Positions 61,142 to 64,000 of a DNA stretch of 64,000 bases are shown piece after piece. The stretch is from Micromonospora zingiberis (GTDB lineage Bacteria; Actinomycetota; Actinomycetes; Mycobacteriales; Micromonosporaceae), in assembly GCF_004331455.1 (NCBI RefSeq), contig NZ_SJJR01000011.1, forward strand, positions 62,001 to 126,000, read 5' to 3'. Under the pieces are notes generated by a model that did not search any database, was not told where the DNA came from, and saw only the letters and a program-made list of their open reading frames with translations. A program made the translations under genes and the position numbers. The number at the start of each line of letters is the position of its first letter. Within the stretch, counting starts at the first letter, position 1.

Positions 61142-62349
61142 CGATGATCTCGGAGCACGCCAGCCCGCTCGCCATCCTGGGCGGCGAGGACGCCGGCGGC
61201 CAGAACACGCACGTCGCGGAGCTTTCCGCCGCGCTCGCCGCCGCCGGGCACGACGTGCGGGTCTACACCCGGCGCGACGCGGTCGACCTGCCGGTGACCG
61301 TACGCAGCCCGGACGGCTACGACGTGGTGCACGTTCCGGCCGGGCCGGCCGAGCCGGTGGCCAAGGACGCGCTGCTGCCCCACATGCGACCCTTCGGCGC
61401 CTGGCTGGTGGACCGCTGGCGCGGCGGCGACTGGGCCCCCGAGGTGATCCACGCGCACTTCTGGATGAGTGGACTGGCCGCCGTCGCGGCCAGCCGGCAG
61501 ACCGGGATACCGGTGGTGCAGACGTACCACGCGCTCGGCACGGTCAAGCGCCGCTACCAGGGTGTGCAGGACACCAGTCCGGCCCGCCGGATCGGCTACG
61601 AACTCCAGCTCGGCCGGTCGGTGGACCGGATCATCGCGCAGTGCCGCGACGAGGTCGGTGAGCTGGTCCGGATGGGGGTGCCCCGGTCGGCGATGACCGT
61701 CGTGCCGTCCGGGGTGAACCTGGGCACGTTCGCCCCGCTGGGCCCGGCCGCTGAGCGGGAACCCGGCCGGGCCCGGATCCTCACCGTGGGCCGGCTGGTG
61801 GAACGGAAGGGATTCCAGACCGTGGTGCGGGCCATGGCGCACGTACCCGACGCGGAGTGCGTGGTGGTGGGTGGGCCACCGGCCGGGTTGCTGGAGGCTG
61901 ACCCGTACGCCCGCCGGTTGCGCGCCCTGGCCGGCAGCTGCGAGGTGGCCGACCGGGTCCGGCTGGTGGGTGCGGTGCCCCGGGAGGAGATGGGCCGCTG
62001 GTACCGGTCGGCGGACATCCTGGTCGCCGCCCCCTGGTACGAGCCGTTCGGCCTGACCCCGCTGGAGGCGATGGCGTGCGGGGTGCCCGTGGTGGCCACC
62101 GCCGTCGGTGGCCTGCGGGACACCGTGGTCGACGGGGTGACCGGGGACCTGGTGCCGGCGCGGGATCCCCGGGCGTTGGGCGAGGCGCTGCGGGACCTGC
62201 TCGACGACCGGATCCGCCGGTTCGCGTACGCGGGCGCGGCCCGCGCCCGGGTCCGGCGGCACTACTCGTGGACGGTCACCGCGGAACGGCTCGCCGAGGT
62301 CTACGCCGAGGTGGCCGCCGTACGCCGGCCGACCCGGGTGGTGGCCTGA
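61132..62349 (+). CDS. Glycosyltransferase family 4
   Basis: A 405-residue GT-B enzyme. MRIAMISEHASPLAILGGED with AGGQNTHVAELSAALAAAGH opens the acceptor domain; ILTVGRLVERKGFQTVVRAM, LVAAPWYEPFGLTPLEAMACGVPVVATAVGG and the linking VVPSGVNLGTFAPLG are standard GT4 signatures similar to MshA/sucrose-synthase-like enzymes. The acceptor is unknown. The gene overlaps both neighbours by a few bases, so it is translated with the operon. Confidence 0.92.
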   Translation: MRIAMISEHASPLAILGGEDAGGQNTHVAELSAALAAAGHDVRVYTRRDAVDLPVTVRSPDGYDVVHVPAGPAEPVAKDALLPHMRPFGAWLVDRWRGGDWAPEVIHAHFWMSGLAAVAASRQTGIPVVQTYHALGTVKRRYQGVQDTSPARRIGYELQLGRSVDRIIAQCRDEVGELVRMGVPRSAMTVVPSGVNLGTFAPLGPAAEREPGRARILTVGRLVERKGFQTVVRAMAHVPDAECVVVGGPPAGLLEADPYARRLRALAGSCEVADRVRLVGAVPREEMGRWYRSADILVAAPWYEPFGLTPLEAMACGVPVVATAVGGLRDTVVDGVTGDLVPARDPRALGEALRDLLDDRIRRFAYAGAARARVRRHYSWTVTAERLAEVYAEVAAVRRPTRVVA

Positions 62350-63035
62350 TGCCGGCGGCCAACCTGGTCGAGCGGCACCTGGCGAACCTGGCCGCGGCGC
62401 TGCCGCCGTACCAGCGGTGCGAGCCGCTGCTCGCCCGGTGGGGCGCGACGCTGGCGCAGCGGCTCACCGCCGGTGGGCGGCTGCTGGTGGCCGGCAACGG
62501 CGGCAGCGCCGCCGAGGCGCAGCACCTGACCGCCGAGTTGGTCGGCAAGCTGCGCGACGACCGGCAGCCGCTGTCCGCGATCGCCCTGCACGCCGAGACC
62601 TCGGCGCTGACCGCGATCGGCAACGACTACGGCTACGACGAGGTGTTCGCCCGGCAGGTCCGGGCCCACGGCCGGCCCGACGACGTGTTGCTGTTGCTCT
62701 CCACCAGCGGCGGCAGCGGCAACCTGCTCGCCGCCGCCCAGGCGGGGCGGGAAGCCGGCCTGCGGTGCTGGGCCTTCACCGGCCCGGCGCCGAACCCTCT
62801 CGCCGACGCCTGCCACGAGGTGCTCGCCGTGGAGTCGCCGGACAGCCAGGTCGTGCAGGAGTTGCACCTGGTCTCCAGCCACCTGCTCTGCGAGTACGTC
62901 GAACAGGCGATGCCGGCCCACCTGGAGGCCACGACGCCACGCTACGTCGAGCCGGAGGTGCCGGCGGCGGGCCCGGTACGGGCCGGTGTCGAGGTGGTGT
63001 TGGACGGCGGTGCCGGACGGCCGGTCGAGGCGTAA
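62349..63035 (+). CDS. gmhA: Sedoheptulose-7-phosphate isomerase-like SIS protein
   Basis: A 228-residue SIS-domain protein that would convert sedoheptulose-7-phosphate into D-glycero-D-manno-heptose-7-phosphate. LVAGNGGSAAEAQHLTAELVGK is the GmhA signature with the phosphate loop; LLLLSTSGGSGNLLAAAQAG and LHLVSSHLLCEYVEQAM hold the other active-site residues. An extra C-terminal segment of about 30 residues after LLCEYVEQ is less conserved. The ATG overlaps the stop of the GT4 gene (TGATG). Confidence 0.92.
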   Translation: MPAANLVERHLANLAAALPPYQRCEPLLARWGATLAQRLTAGGRLLVAGNGGSAAEAQHLTAELVGKLRDDRQPLSAIALHAETSALTAIGNDYGYDEVFARQVRAHGRPDDVLLLLSTSGGSGNLLAAAQAGREAGLRCWAFTGPAPNPLADACHEVLAVESPDSQVVQELHLVSSHLLCEYVEQAMPAHLEATTPRYVEPEVPAAGPVRAGVEVVLDGGAGRPVEA

Positions 63036-63045
63036 GGAGGCGAGC

Positions 63046-64000
63046 GTGACAGGACCCGTGGTAGTGCTCGGCGACACCCTGCTCGACCGTGACGTCGAGG
63101 GCGTGGTCAACCGGCTCTGTCCGGACTCACCGGTGCCGGTGCTCGACGAGATCGCACACGTCGACCGGCCGGGCGGCGCCGGGCTCGCCGCCGTCTTCGC
63201 CGCGGCGCAGGGTGCCGAGGTGGTCCTGGTCACCGCGCTGGCCGACGACGCCGGTGCGGCCCGGCTGGGCGTGCTGCTGGCCGCCGCCGGGGTGCAGGTG
63301 TATCCGTTGCGGCTGGCCGGCGCCACTCCGGAGAAGATCCGACTGCGGGCCGGCGGGCGGGTGCTGCTGCGCCACGACCGCGGTGGCGGTGCCCGTGAGC
63401 CGGGGGAGCCCGCGGCGGCCGTGCTGCGGGTGCTCGACCGGGCGTCGGTGGTGCTGGTCAGCGACTACGGCCGGGGCGTGGCACGGCAGCCGGCGTTGCG
63501 GGCGGCGCTGGCCGGCACCCGGGCCCCGGTGGTCTGGGATCCGCACCCACGCGGTCCGGCGGCGGTGCCCGGGGTGCACCTGGCGACGCCGAACGAGGCG
63601 GAGGTGCGGGAGCTGGTGGAGGCGCCGGCCGGGGCCACCCGGCTGGCCACCGCCGCCGAGGGTGCCGAGCGGCTGCGACAGCGGTGGCGGGCGGGCGCGG
63701 TCGCGGTGACGTTGGGCGCCGACGGGGCGCTGCTCAGTCAGGCCGGCTCGACCCCGCTGGTGGTGCCCGCACCGGTCGCCGCCGAGGGGGACACCTGCGG
63801 GGCCGGCGACCGGTTCGCCGCCACCGCCAGCCTCGCCCTGGCCGGCGGGGCGCTGGTCTCCGAGGCGGTGCGGGAGGCGGTGACCGAGGCGTCGGCGTAC
63901 GTGGCGGACGGGGGTGTGGCCACCGCGCTGCCGGCGCCGGTGCGTCAGGCCCCGCAGCCGGTGCACGCCGCCGGTGCCGGCGACCGGGTCGGGGTGGCCG
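63046..64000 (+). CDS. HldE-like heptose-7-phosphate kinase (3' end outside window)
   Basis: A PfkB-family sugar kinase cut by the window end after 318 codons. GDTLLDRDVEGVVNRLCPDS with VPVLDEI is the HldE N-terminal element, VLVSDYGRGVARQ and VWDPHPRG follow, and EGDTCGAGDRFAATASLALAGG is the catalytic motif with GAGD. Its expected product is heptose-1,7-bisphosphate, the substrate of the GmhB-like domain earlier in the operon. A C-terminal adenylyl- or nucleotidyl-transferase domain would lie outside. The GTG at 63046 follows AAGGAGG. Confidence 0.88.
   Translation, partial: MTGPVVVLGDTLLDRDVEGVVNRLCPDSPVPVLDEIAHVDRPGGAGLAAVFAAAQGAEVVLVTALADDAGAARLGVLLAAAGVQVYPLRLAGATPEKIRLRAGGRVLLRHDRGGGAREPGEPAAAVLRVLDRASVVLVSDYGRGVARQPALRAALAGTRAPVVWDPHPRGPAAVPGVHLATPNEAEVRELVEAPAGATRLATAAEGAERLRQRWRAGAVAVTLGADGALLSQAGSTPLVVPAPVAAEGDTCGAGDRFAATASLALAGGALVSEAVREAVTEASAYVADGGVATALPAPVRQAPQPVHAAGAGDRVGVA

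Overview
The window is very GC-rich DNA with strong third-position G/C bias, dense short operons, GTG starts, F420-type and DUF397/DUF5753 proteins, a b558-type SdhCAB complex and many dispersed palindromes. This points to an actinomycete, most probably Micromonospora or another member of the Micromonosporaceae. Gene order looks like an ordinary chromosome. I see no prophage, integrase, CRISPR array, rRNA or tRNA gene.

Layout, left to right. A cut-off beta-lactamase-fold hydrolase and an internally deleted alcohol dehydrogenase open the window, followed by a tandem repeat. The sdhCAB operon comes next, divergent from a LysR regulator across a likely LysR box. Then come an FAD monooxygenase, the helicase HrpA, a cytidine deaminase-like protein, a DUF559 protein and a Ski2/Mtr4-type helicase. 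TrmB, a class F sortase with a secreted neighbour, exonuclease III, a PAC2 protein, an EcsC protein and an SGNH lipoprotein follow, then a semialdehyde dehydrogenase and a luciferase-fold oxidoreductase. The middle carries a secreted GH9 cellulase, a PP2C phosphatase, an epoxide hydrolase, an Xre/DUF397 pair, a GPP34 protein, an APC permease and a SigB/F/G-type sigma factor. The right third holds pirin/MarR, a secreted GH6 cellulase, a PAS-GAF-SpoIIE-HATPase phosphatase, a group of stress-type genes (DUF2795, SRPBCC, YihY, ChaB, an MscS-like membrane protein), an aldehyde dehydrogenase, a CrtI-like oxidoreductase and a polyprenol mannosyltransferase. The window ends inside a heptose operon.

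Three networks stand out. (1) The GH9 and GH6 cellulases, 12 kb apart, both have the cellulose-regulon operator TGGGAGCGCTCCCA, perfect or with one mismatch, upstream. (2) At least five and perhaps eight promoters of the form GNNT-N14-16-GGGTAC or close variants lie in front of small stress-type genes, in the same window as a SigB-family sigma gene. This suggests a local general-stress regulon that includes an unannotated 42-residue membrane protein. (3) The right edge has an overlapping operon for a heptose-containing glycan: a GmhB-like phosphatase fused to a heptosyltransferase, two further glycosyltransferases, GmhA, and an HldE-like kinase cut by the window end.

Intergenic DNA is unusually rich in structure. 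There are two copies of a MITE-like element whose internal palindrome is conserved by compensating base changes, paired half-site repeats at two gene 3' ends, three hairpins of a TTGATCAAGAGGTTT family, two long imperfect palindromes of unknown role, several minisatellites, and many perfect stem-loop terminators.
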